Source of the DNA: Cyclobacteriaceae bacterium
GTDB taxonomy: Bacteria > Bacteroidota > Bacteroidia > Cytophagales > Cyclobacteriaceae
Length of the DNA: 5,753 bases
Reading direction: 5' to 3'
Assembly (NCBI GenBank): GCA_025455225.1
Contig: JALOMY010000194.1
Coordinates: 1 to 5,753, forward strand
The position numbers were made by a program, and so were the translations under genes. Of this stretch, positions 1-5,753 are shown one piece after another. Within the stretch, counting starts at the first letter, position 1. Every line of letters begins with the position of its first letter. The notes under the pieces are model-generated. The model was not told the origin of the DNA. It saw nothing but the letters and a program-made list of their open reading frames with translations, and did no database searches.

Positions 1-576
1 TTGTCAAACTACCCCGTATCGCGCTGGCGCGATAAGCTGGTGATCCGGCAGGCCGGAAAGAAATCATTTGATCTGCAGGTAAAAGATCAGGAAGAAAAAA
101 TCAGCTATGGAATATACATCCATGAAGTGCTGGCGCGGATTGAATACCGGGATGAATTGGAAAAGGCCCTTTACCGGGCCGTAACGGATGGCATCATTAC
201 TACAGTGGATAAAGAAATCGTTTTGAATGAACTGAATCAGTTGTTTACCAATGCTACCATTGCTTCATGGTTCGATCGCACCTGGCAGGTCCGCACGGAA
301 GTGCCCATCCTTCAACCGGGCGGAAAAGAAAATCGCATCGATCGGTTGTTAACGAAGGGCAATGAAGCCGTGGTAATTGATTTTAAAACAGGTGTGCCAT
401 CGCGGGCTGATCATGAACAGGTACTGACGTATATGAATATTTTGAAACAAATGAATTTTACAGAAGTGAGTGGCTATGTATTGTACGTACGTACCGGTGA
501 AGTGGTGGAAGTGAAGAGTGGAAAAGGAAGAGGTATGCAGAAAAAAGACAAGGGGCAGCTGGGGTTGGGGATTTAA
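1..576 (+). CDS. addA: AddA/RecB-type helicase-nuclease, C-terminal nuclease domain (partial, 5' end outside window)
   Basis: This is the final 191 residues of an AddA-like UvrD/Rep-family helicase-nuclease. In AddAB complexes this subunit supplies the ATP-driven motor and one of the two nuclease sites that process double-strand DNA ends. Visible here is a complete PD-(D/E)XK nuclease core of the RecB/AddA type (residues numbered from base 1): His41 in YGIYIHEVLARI, Asp114 in NRIDRLL, Asp127 and Lys129 in VVIDFKTG, then Gln140 and Tyr144 in EQVLTYM (motif Q-xxx-Y). All metal-binding and catalytic positions appear intact. The protein ends in a Gly/Lys-rich tail. The codon at base 1 is TTG, which is almost certainly an internal leucine and not a start, because family members are over 1000 residues and the helicase motifs must lie upstream. 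The addB-like gene follows 89 bases later on the same strand, which supports the AddA assignment. The nuclease family is secure; the exact name rests on context. Confidence 0.88.
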   Translation: MSNYPVSRWRDKLVIRQAGKKSFDLQVKDQEEKISYGIYIHEVLARIEYRDELEKALYRAVTDGIITTVDKEIVLNELNQLFTNATIASWFDRTWQVRTEVPILQPGGKENRIDRLLTKGNEAVVIDFKTGVPSRADHEQVLTYMNILKQMNFTEVSGYVLYVRTGEVVEVKSGKGRGMQKKDKGQLGLGI

Positions 577-665
577 TACTCATTTAGGTGTTTTATCTGT
601 TTGATATTGGATGATACTGATTACGTGTTGAGTGAAGTGAAAAAGAATTTTAAATCGAGCCCGGA

Positions 666-3461
666 ATGAATTCGTTTTTATACGATACCGCTAAAAGCAT
701 CATCAGCGATTACCCGAAACCGGAGGAACTCACATTGGTTTTCCCCAACCGAAGGGCTATTCTTTATTTCCGCAAGCACTTCAGCGAACTGATCAGCAAA
801 CCGGTGTTTGCTCCGCGCATGCTGACCATTGAGGAATTCATTGCCGGATTTTCTTCGCATCGTGAACCTGATCAGCTTGAACTGGTTCACCGGCTTTACC
901 GAACCTATCAGCAGATTGTAAAGTTGGATGAACCCTTCGATAAATTTTATTTCTGGGGGGAGATGCTGCTGCGTGACTTCAATGAAGTAGACAAATACCT
1001 GGTAGATGCTGCGCTGCTTTTCAAAGACCTGAGCAAGCAGAAGGAACTTGATGCAGTGTTCGATTACCTCACGGAAGACCAGCGGAAATTCCTGATGGAC
1101 TTCTGGGGTAATTTTAAGGGAGAACTCACCCTGAATAAACAAAAATTTTTGGAACTATGGCGCCACCTGGCGGATGTCTACCAGGCTTACCGTCAGCAAC
1201 TATTATCGGAGGGTCTGGCCTATGAAGGTCTGCTCCATCGCGAAGTAGCTGAACGTATAGCGGAAGAAGAAGTAACGGGTACTTATGCATTCATAGGTTT
1301 CAATGCATTAACCAAAGCGGAGGAACTGATCATCACACATTTTACCACACACGGAGCCCGCTTGTTTTGGGATCTGGATGATTATTACGTCAATAATAAA
1401 ATCCAGGAAGCTGGAGAATTTTTCCGTGAGTATCAGCAGCACCCGGTGCTGGGCATGACTTTTCCTTCAATCATTCCCGCCAATTTCCGTTTACCGAAAT
1501 CCATCCATGCTATTGGAGCCACGCAGCCAATAGGGCAGACTAAGATTATGAGCCAGCTGGTGCAGGAACAATTCAGTGCCGGCATGAAGGCAGAAGAAAC
1601 ATTAATTGTGCTTCCTGATGAAAAACTGTTGATGCCGGTGTTGCACGGTATCAGTGGTTCTGTGGATAAGCTCAATGTAACAATGGGGTATTCACTTATT
1701 CAAACACCCTTGTTCTCGCTGGTGGAACTGCTAATGGAGTTACAGGAACGAAAGCGGGGAAATGAATTTTCGTATCGGCCTGTGCTGGGTATCCTGAACC
1801 ATCCATACGGCATTGCTCCCGATCCGGACAATGCCGCCATGAAACGCCATGAGATTATAGAAAAAAACTGGATACAAATACCGGCTGGCTTCCTCGCCAG
1901 TGGTAATGACTTGCATCGTACAATATTCCGTTTTATTGAGATTGAGTCATGCACATCTTATCTGCGCGAAGTGATGCTGGCGCTGGGCGCTATTCCTTCT
2001 CTTTCCGATTTTGATAAGGAATATGCGTGGCACTTTCTGAAAGCATTGAATCGGTTGGAAGAAATAGTTGGTAGCACCGTTGCCGACTGGGCATCCTTCC
2101 TCCGACTCTTCCGGCAATACATGCGTTCATTGAAGATTCCGTTCAGTGGTGAGCCGTTGCAGGGCCTCCAGGTGATGGGCATGCTCGAGACGCGTAACCT
2201 AGACTTTAAAAATGTATTTCTGCTTTCCCTTAATGAAGGGGCTCTTCCTTCCGGTGGAGGTAATGGTTCATATATTCCTTACAACATCCGAAAAGCCTAT
2301 CATCTGCCAACTGTTGAGCATAAGGATGCGATGTATGCGTACCTGTTCTATCGCCTGTTGCAACGAGCTGAAAATGTTTATCTCTTTTATAATACAGAAA
2401 CGGACCTGATCGGGCAGGGAGAGATGAGCCGCTTTCTGCAGCAACTCATTTTTGAGAGTGGTATGCCGATCTCAATGGGTGTGCTGCACAATGAAATTAA
2501 ACCAGCACCCGGTATGCCCATCAGCATTCCTAAAGACGAAAGCATACTGGAGGCATTACGAAATATCAATAAGCGCCAGGGAGACTATGGTGGTTTTTCA
2601 CCTTCGGCTTTGAACAACTACATCGAATGCCGGCTGAGGTTCTTCTTTCAGAACGTAATGCGTATTCGCGAAGCAAAAGAAGTTGAGGAGGAAGTAGATG
2701 CCCGAATGATGGGGGATATTGTACATAAGGTGTTGGATAAATTTTATCTCGGTCTCATTGAGAAAAAGCAAAGTAAGCAGGTAGACACTAAAGACTTTCA
2801 GAATTTTGAAAAGGTGGTAGAGCAACTGCTGGAAGATGAAATTAAGAAGTATTACAACATCAGCCCAGATAAGGAATTGCGGTATGAGGGACAACTGAGA
2901 CTTGTGCGTGATGTGGTACATAAATTCATTCACCAAATCATTAGCCGTGATAAAGAATATGCCCCATTTACAATGGAGGGACTGGAGCAGAAGTTATATT
3001 GTTCACTGCCTGTAAGCGGTGAACCCGAGGAAATTATTATAAGCGGCATCATCGACCGCATTGACAGGAAGGACGGCCTCGTTCGGATTGTGGATTACAA
3101 GACCGGGCGCGACCAGCTGAATTTCAAAAGCGTGGAAGAATTATTCGATCGGGAAGTGGATCATCCGAAAGCAGCCTTTCAAACGCTTCTGTATGCCTGG
3201 ATGTACAAAAATGCAACGGGTGAAGCCGGACTCATTCAGCCGGGACTAATGAACATGCGCAACCTGTTCAGTGAAGACTTCCGCTTCGGACTGGTGATGA
3301 AAAACCAGAGGCTGGAGGAAGTAAACGCGCTTTTGCCCGAGTTTGAAGCACGTCTGCGCGAACTGATGGAAGAAGTGTTCAATCCTGAGGTGCCGTTCGA
3401 TCAGACTACCAATTTGAAGAATTGTTCGTACTGCGATTTTGCACGGATCTGTCATAGGTGA
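666..3461 (+). CDS. addB: AddB-like PD-(D/E)XK nuclease subunit with iron-sulfur cysteines
   Basis: This is the partner subunit of AddA in a cytoplasmic double-strand-break resection complex; in AddAB, AddB cuts one strand and holds the recombination-hotspot recognition site. The N-terminus (LVFPNRRAILYF, residues 24-35) matches the strand-helix after the P-loop in UvrD-like proteins, but there is no GxxGxGK(T/S) before it, so the helicase half looks inactive. Residues about 501-529 (LQVMGMLETRNLDF through LNEGALPSG) resemble late UvrD/RecB helicase motifs. The C-terminal nuclease has His687 in GDIVHKVL, Asp797 in SGIIDRID, Asp810 and Lys812 in IVDYKTG, and Gln839/Tyr843 in QTLLY. It is bracketed by Cys655 and a terminal CxxCxxxxxC (Cys920, 923, 929), the AddB 4Fe-4S pattern. 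The length of 931 is shorter than B. subtilis AddB (about 1166). The ATG is fixed by an in-frame TAA at 651-653 with no ATG, GTG or TTG between. No Shine-Dalgarno is visible. Probably cotranscribed with addA. Confidence 0.9.
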   Translation: MNSFLYDTAKSIISDYPKPEELTLVFPNRRAILYFRKHFSELISKPVFAPRMLTIEEFIAGFSSHREPDQLELVHRLYRTYQQIVKLDEPFDKFYFWGEMLLRDFNEVDKYLVDAALLFKDLSKQKELDAVFDYLTEDQRKFLMDFWGNFKGELTLNKQKFLELWRHLADVYQAYRQQLLSEGLAYEGLLHREVAERIAEEEVTGTYAFIGFNALTKAEELIITHFTTHGARLFWDLDDYYVNNKIQEAGEFFREYQQHPVLGMTFPSIIPANFRLPKSIHAIGATQPIGQTKIMSQLVQEQFSAGMKAEETLIVLPDEKLLMPVLHGISGSVDKLNVTMGYSLIQTPLFSLVELLMELQERKRGNEFSYRPVLGILNHPYGIAPDPDNAAMKRHEIIEKNWIQIPAGFLASGNDLHRTIFRFIEIESCTSYLREVMLALGAIPSLSDFDKEYAWHFLKALNRLEEIVGSTVADWASFLRLFRQYMRSLKIPFSGEPLQGLQVMGMLETRNLDFKNVFLLSLNEGALPSGGGNGSYIPYNIRKAYHLPTVEHKDAMYAYLFYRLLQRAENVYLFYNTETDLIGQGEMSRFLQQLIFESGMPISMGVLHNEIKPAPGMPISIPKDESILEALRNINKRQGDYGGFSPSALNNYIECRLRFFFQNVMRIREAKEVEEEVDARMMGDIVHKVLDKFYLGLIEKKQSKQVDTKDFQNFEKVVEQLLEDEIKKYYNISPDKELRYEGQLRLVRDVVHKFIHQIISRDKEYAPFTMEGLEQKLYCSLPVSGEPEEIIISGIIDRIDRKDGLVRIVDYKTGRDQLNFKSVEELFDREVDHPKAAFQTLLYAWMYKNATGEAGLIQPGLMNMRNLFSEDFRFGLVMKNQRLEEVNALLPEFEARLRELMEEVFNPEVPFDQTTNLKNCSYCDFARICHR

Positions 3462-3513
3462 TAAGTAGTGATATTATTTTCAGTTCGTATTTTAATAAGC
3501 ATAATGTATTCGC

Positions 3514-4272
3514 ATGAAGTTGCTAGGAAAAATTGCTATCATAACCGGTGCCACCAGTGGAATGGGTAAAGCAATAGCCGAACGATTTGTTCATGAAGGC
3601 GCTTCCGTAATTTTGAGCGGCCGGGATGAACAACGCGGTAAGGAACTGGAAAGTAATTTAGGCAAGAATGGGGGTAATGCTTTTTTTATTTCCGGTGATG
3701 TTTCCTTAGAAAGTACAAACCGCAAACTGGTTGAAGAAGCGATTGGTAAATACGGCAAATTGGATATCGTGGTGACTAATGCCGGAAAATTGGGACTGGG
3801 ATCGGTTACTGATATTTCTTTGGACGAATGGGATGAAACCATCAAGACTAATCTTTACTCCGTATTCTATCTGAGCCGGTTTGCCATCCCTGAAATGCAG
3901 AAGGCAGGGAAGGGCGTGATCCTGGTAACCAGTTCCATTGCGGCTTTTAAAAGTTTTCCAAACCACGCAGCTTATTGCGCGAGTAAAGCCTCGCTCATTG
4001 CGTTGGTAAAAGAAATGGCACTTGATTATGGCCCTGCTATTCGCGTCAACGCCATTTGTCCCGGCCCGGTAGATACACCGTTAATCTGGGATTCGGCCAA
4101 AGCATTCGAAAACCCGGAGACCATCGTTCAACAAACAGCCAGTAATACCTTAATGAAGCGATTGGGTAAACCGGAAGATATTGCCTCACTTGCACTTTTT
4201 CTTGTTTCTGAGGAAGCTTCCTGGATAACAGGATCAGCCTACACAATTGATGGAGGCATCCTGACCAAATAA
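3514..4272 (+). CDS. Classical short-chain dehydrogenase/reductase (SDR), NADP-type likely
   Basis: A 252-residue cytoplasmic oxidoreductase of the classical SDR family, the usual length. The Rossmann cofactor motif TGATSGMG is at residues 11-18, the conserved Asp62 in GDV follows, NAG is at 89-91, and Asn113 lies in KTNL. The catalytic set is Ser141, Tyr154 and Lys158 (YCASK), with the expected 13-residue Ser-Tyr and 4-residue Tyr-Lys spacing. PGPVDTP is at 183-189 and the C-terminal signature TGSAYTIDGG at 239-248. The end of the second strand reads SGR (Arg37), with no acidic residue, which by family rule favours NADP(H); this is inference. FabG-like 3-oxoacyl-ACP reductases and sugar or alcohol dehydrogenases share this layout, so the substrate cannot be named. 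The start is fixed: an in-frame TAA at 3502-3504 leaves no earlier ATG, GTG or TTG. The gene follows addB by 52 bases and precedes the deacetylase by 54. Confidence 0.9.
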   Translation: MKLLGKIAIITGATSGMGKAIAERFVHEGASVILSGRDEQRGKELESNLGKNGGNAFFISGDVSLESTNRKLVEEAIGKYGKLDIVVTNAGKLGLGSVTDISLDEWDETIKTNLYSVFYLSRFAIPEMQKAGKGVILVTSSIAAFKSFPNHAAYCASKASLIALVKEMALDYGPAIRVNAICPGPVDTPLIWDSAKAFENPETIVQQTASNTLMKRLGKPEDIASLALFLVSEEASWITGSAYTIDGGILTK

Positions 4273-4310
4273 GCGAACAATGATCACTTGGTTTTTTGTA
4301 CGATGAGTTA

Positions 4311-4324
4311 ACTTACCGGTAAGT
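4311..4324. promoter_or_regulatory. Perfect 14-base palindrome just before the deacetylase start
   Basis: ACTTACCGGTAAGT reads identically on both strands and ends two bases before the ATG at 4327, in the 54-base gap after the SDR gene. It sits where a ribosome would bind. Its two-fold symmetry without a spacer resembles operators of dimeric repressors such as TetR-family proteins, but no regulator is in the window. It lacks a loop, so it is a poor hairpin and not a terminator. A perfect 14-base palindrome is expected by chance about 0.35 times in a window this size, so position is the main argument. Confidence 0.35.
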
Positions 4325-4326
4325 CA

Positions 4327-4416
4327 ATGGATATGAACACTGGATCATCCCGCAGGAAATTCTTCAAGCAAGTTTCGGCCATGGGTTTGGCAACTTTGCC
4401 TCTTACAACACTGGCA
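4327..4416 (+). other. Twin-arginine (Tat) signal peptide of the PIG-L deacetylase
   Basis: Residues 1-30 of the deacetylase show a polar N-region, the motif S8-R9-R10-K11-F12-F13-K14 (consensus S/T-R-R-x-F-L-K), a mildly hydrophobic stretch from Val16 to Leu29, and a plausible signal peptidase I site after TLA (residues 28-30). The weak hydrophobicity suits Tat over Sec. The enzyme domain starts soon after, at about residue 41 (LKVICIGGHPDD). The cleavage position is inferred and the protein could instead stay membrane-anchored. Confidence 0.8.
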
Positions 4417-5094
4417 GAATTAAAACCGGAACGTGCTGATGAAAGACTGAAAGTGATATGTATAGGTGGCCATCCCGATGATCCTGAAAGTGGATGCGGA
4501 GGAACGTTGGCCAGGTTAAGTGCGGCTGGTCATGATGTTCATTTGCTTTACCTCACACGGGGTGAAGCCGGTATTGATGGGAAATCGCACAGCGAAGCTG
4601 CATCGATACGAACAAAAGAGGCCGAGGCCGGATGTAAACTTTTAAAGGCTCAACCTCATTTTCTGGGACAGATCGATGGCACAACGGTTGTTAATTCAGA
4701 ATGGATAAAAAAGATGACGGATTTTCTGAAGCAGGAACAACCCGATCTTGTGTTTACACATTGGCCCATTGATTCGCACCCGGATCACCAGGCAGCCAGC
4801 CTGTTAACCCTTCAGGCTTATTTACGGGTAGCCAGGAAATTTCAGTTGTATTTCTATGAAGTATGTGCCGGGGAACAAACTATGAATTTTCATCCAACGG
4901 ATTATGTTGACATTACTTCCTTCCAGGAAATAAAGCGCAAGGCATTGTATTGTCATGTTAGTCAGGATCCGGCCGGCATTTACGCCTGTGGGCATGAGAT
5001 CATGGAAAAATTCCGCGGTGCCGAATCCGGTGTAAAAGCGGCTGAAGGATTTGTGAAATTGGCAGGACGAGATACAATTCCTTCAATTCTCTAG
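4327..5094 (+). CDS. Tat-exported PIG-L/LmbE family zinc-dependent N-deacetylase
   Basis: A 255-residue protein with an N-terminal signal peptide and a PIG-L/LmbE fold that normally removes acetyl groups from N-acetylglucosamine-type substrates using one zinc ion. Zinc-site motif one is HPDD at residues 49-52 (His49 and Asp52 as ligands, Asp51 as general base by analogy with MshB). Motif two is HPDH at 151-154 in WPIDSHPDHQAA, with His154 as third ligand. The RGEAG stretch at 79-82, the HVSQDP stretch at 210-215 and the RGAESG stretch near 230-235 are also family-like. The first 30 residues carry SRRKFFK, a twin-arginine motif, so the enzyme probably acts in the periplasm or on the surface. 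That argues against the cytoplasmic bacillithiol enzyme BshB1. An in-frame TAA at 4309-4311 leaves ATG 4327 or ATG 4333 (Met3) as starts; both keep the signal. Substrate unknown; a sugar or glycan is inferred. Confidence 0.88.
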   Translation: MDMNTGSSRRKFFKQVSAMGLATLPLTTLAELKPERADERLKVICIGGHPDDPESGCGGTLARLSAAGHDVHLLYLTRGEAGIDGKSHSEAASIRTKEAEAGCKLLKAQPHFLGQIDGTTVVNSEWIKKMTDFLKQEQPDLVFTHWPIDSHPDHQAASLLTLQAYLRVARKFQLYFYEVCAGEQTMNFHPTDYVDITSFQEIKRKALYCHVSQDPAGIYACGHEIMEKFRGAESGVKAAEGFVKLAGRDTIPSIL

Positions 5095-5109
5095 TATAAA
5101 GTAAGAAGT

Positions 5110-5134
5110 AGTTCAGGTTGAGGAAAACTGAATT
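5110..5134 (+). terminator. Weak hairpin between converging genes, possible terminator
   Basis: In the 44-base gap between the deacetylase stop and the hydrolase stop, AGTTCAG (5110-5116) can pair with CTGAATT (5128-5134) around an 11-base loop, giving seven pairs including one G-U. No T-run follows directly on the + strand; the nearest is at about 5147-5152. The stem is AT-rich, and on the - strand the G-U becomes a mismatch. It lies where a terminator is expected but is not a convincing intrinsic terminator. Confidence 0.22.
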
Positions 5135-5138
5135 AAAA

Positions 5139-5753
5139 TCATTCGGCTTTTTGCTCTTTCGTATGTTTGCTTTCTTCTCTGATTATGAACGTTTGAAGGG
5201 CATGAATCATATCCTCAGGGTTATCTATGATGTGTCCGGAATTTTCAATTATTTCCAGGGATGCTCCTGGCATTAATTGCATATATCGGTTAATATCATC
5301 TTTATTCATTTGCGGGTCTCTTTCTCCGATTAAAAAAAGGTAGGGTTGTTTTATCAAATTAAGTTTACTGCTAAAATCATAGTGCTCAAGATTCAGTTGC
5401 ATCAGGGTAACGCATGTAGCCCAAAGGTTGGTACCTAATTCACCCTTCGTATAATTCCATTCTTGCATAGCTCTTCTTCTGTATTCAAGTATCCTTTTTG
5501 TTTGTTGAGCCTTATTGTAAGTTGATTTTATTCCCAATTGATTTACCCGGTTGAGTACCCGAAGAGTTTGGAGACGATTGTAAGGCTTGCTTTGATTCAG
5601 CCAGTTATTCCAAAAGGAAACTTCCAAGGAATCGTTAGATTCAGTGTAATATTCTATGAGATTATGAATCATTGTTCTGGTTTCAGCCTGGCTGGAAATC
5701 AATCCTCCCCAATTGATAATACCCTCAACCTGTTCAGGGTATCGAGTGGTGTA
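5139..5753 (-). CDS. Alpha/beta hydrolase, C-terminal part (5' end outside window)
   Basis: The visible 204 residues are the C-terminal part of an alpha/beta-hydrolase-fold enzyme. Reading from the right edge, the frame begins YTTRYPEQVEGIINWGGLIS, the segment that normally follows the nucleophile elbow (GxSxG), so the catalytic serine lies just off the window. A helical cap-like region follows. Then comes PYLFLIGERDP, with the acid Asp at bases 5316-5318, and IENSGHIIDNPE, with the catalytic His at 5232-5234, the standard closing order of the triad. The protein ends in a charged Lys/Glu tail. A TTG at 5700-5702 could be taken as a start, but the open frame continues 17 codons to the edge with family-like sequence, so it is internal. 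The substrate cannot be told; proline-iminopeptidase-like and generic esterase relatives are both possible. It converges on the deacetylase, is not part of that operon, and is clearly lower in GC (about 37% in sampled rows). Confidence 0.82.
   Translation of the reverse strand, partial: YTTRYPEQVEGIINWGGLISSQAETRTMIHNLIEYYTESNDSLEVSFWNNWLNQSKPYNRLQTLRVLNRVNQLGIKSTYNKAQQTKRILEYRRRAMQEWNYTKGELGTNLWATCVTLMQLNLEHYDFSSKLNLIKQPYLFLIGERDPQMNKDDINRYMQLMPGASLEIIENSGHIIDNPEDMIHALQTFIIREESKHTKEQKAE

Noticed and set aside
1..3. TTG at base 1 as a start codon for a 191-residue stand-alone nuclease
   Set aside because: The sequence from the first residues resembles the interior of AddA C-termini, and the frame runs to the very edge, so this is a truncated gene and not a small one.
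483..494. Threefold GTAC repeat forming a 12-base palindrome
   Set aside because: It encodes part of the conserved LYVRTGE segment of the AddA nuclease domain and is explained by codon choice; there is no sign of a regulatory or recombination role.
600..630. Possible Bacteroidota promoter before addB: TTTG at 600-603 with TACGTGTT at 622-629
   Set aside because: Only four of six conserved -7 positions match TAnnTTTG, and the AT-rich gap makes such matches common. Transcription from the addA promoter is as likely.
678..1142. 154-codon open frame on the - strand inside addB
   Set aside because: It lies entirely opposite the well supported addB coding frame, shows no recognisable motif, and has no visible promoter or start signal. 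It is treated as an antisense shadow, as are the shorter - strand frames at 1433-1675, 1700-1954, 1958-2182, 2387-2569, 2598-2936 and 3246-3455.
2212..2409. 65-codon + strand frame inside addB
   Set aside because: It lies out of frame within a conserved helicase-motif segment of addB and has no protein-like features of its own.
3001..3024. Hairpin in the addB coding sequence: GTTCACTGC pairs with GCGGTGAAC around a six-base loop
   Set aside because: The stem is nine pairs including one G-T, but it is inside the coding sequence, has no T-run after it, and such stems occur by chance in a gene of this length.
3591..3966. Overlapping - strand open frames opposite the SDR gene
   Set aside because: The SDR frame carries every family motif at correct spacing, while the opposite-strand frames are Ser/Phe-rich and featureless.
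1..5753. Defence island, CRISPR array, insertion sequence, tRNA or rRNA gene
   Set aside because: There are no spaced direct repeats, transposase motifs, terminal inverted repeats or structured RNA signatures on either strand. AddAB degrades foreign DNA but is a core repair complex, and no other defence genes are beside it.

Overview
The window looks like chromosomal housekeeping DNA from a member of the Bacteroidota, most likely the Cytophagales/Chitinophagales side. This is an inference. The AddB-like protein has the short, Walker-A-less architecture typical of that phylum. None of the starts has a clear AGGAGG-type ribosome binding site, which is normal there. Composition is moderate, about 50% GC in sampled rows of the AddB gene. 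No database search was possible.

Layout: four genes run on the + strand and a fifth converges on them from the right. (1) 1-576 is the C-terminal end of an AddA/RecB-type helicase-nuclease, carrying its PD-(D/E)XK nuclease domain; the helicase part lies off the left edge. (2) 666-3461 is a complete AddB-type partner of 931 residues, with a degenerate helicase N-terminus and a C-terminal iron-sulfur nuclease domain. (3) 3514-4272 is a classical short-chain dehydrogenase/reductase (SDR). (4) 4327-5094 is a PIG-L/LmbE zinc deacetylase with a twin-arginine (Tat) signal peptide. (5) 5139-5753, on the - strand, is the C-terminal two thirds or so of an alpha/beta hydrolase whose reading frame stays open to the right edge. 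Gaps are 44 to 89 bases, so there is no long gene-free stretch.

How they work together: genes 1 and 2 should form one heterodimeric AddAB machine that resects double-strand breaks for recombination and degrades foreign linear DNA. The SDR and the exported deacetylase follow at short spacing and could be cotranscribed, but nothing ties them biochemically to AddAB or firmly to each other. The hydrolase is a separate convergent unit with visibly lower GC.

I found no undescribed system. The points most worth a second look are a perfect 14-base palindrome ending two bases before the deacetylase start codon, the Tat export of that deacetylase, and the Walker-A-less AddB whose start is fixed by an in-frame stop.
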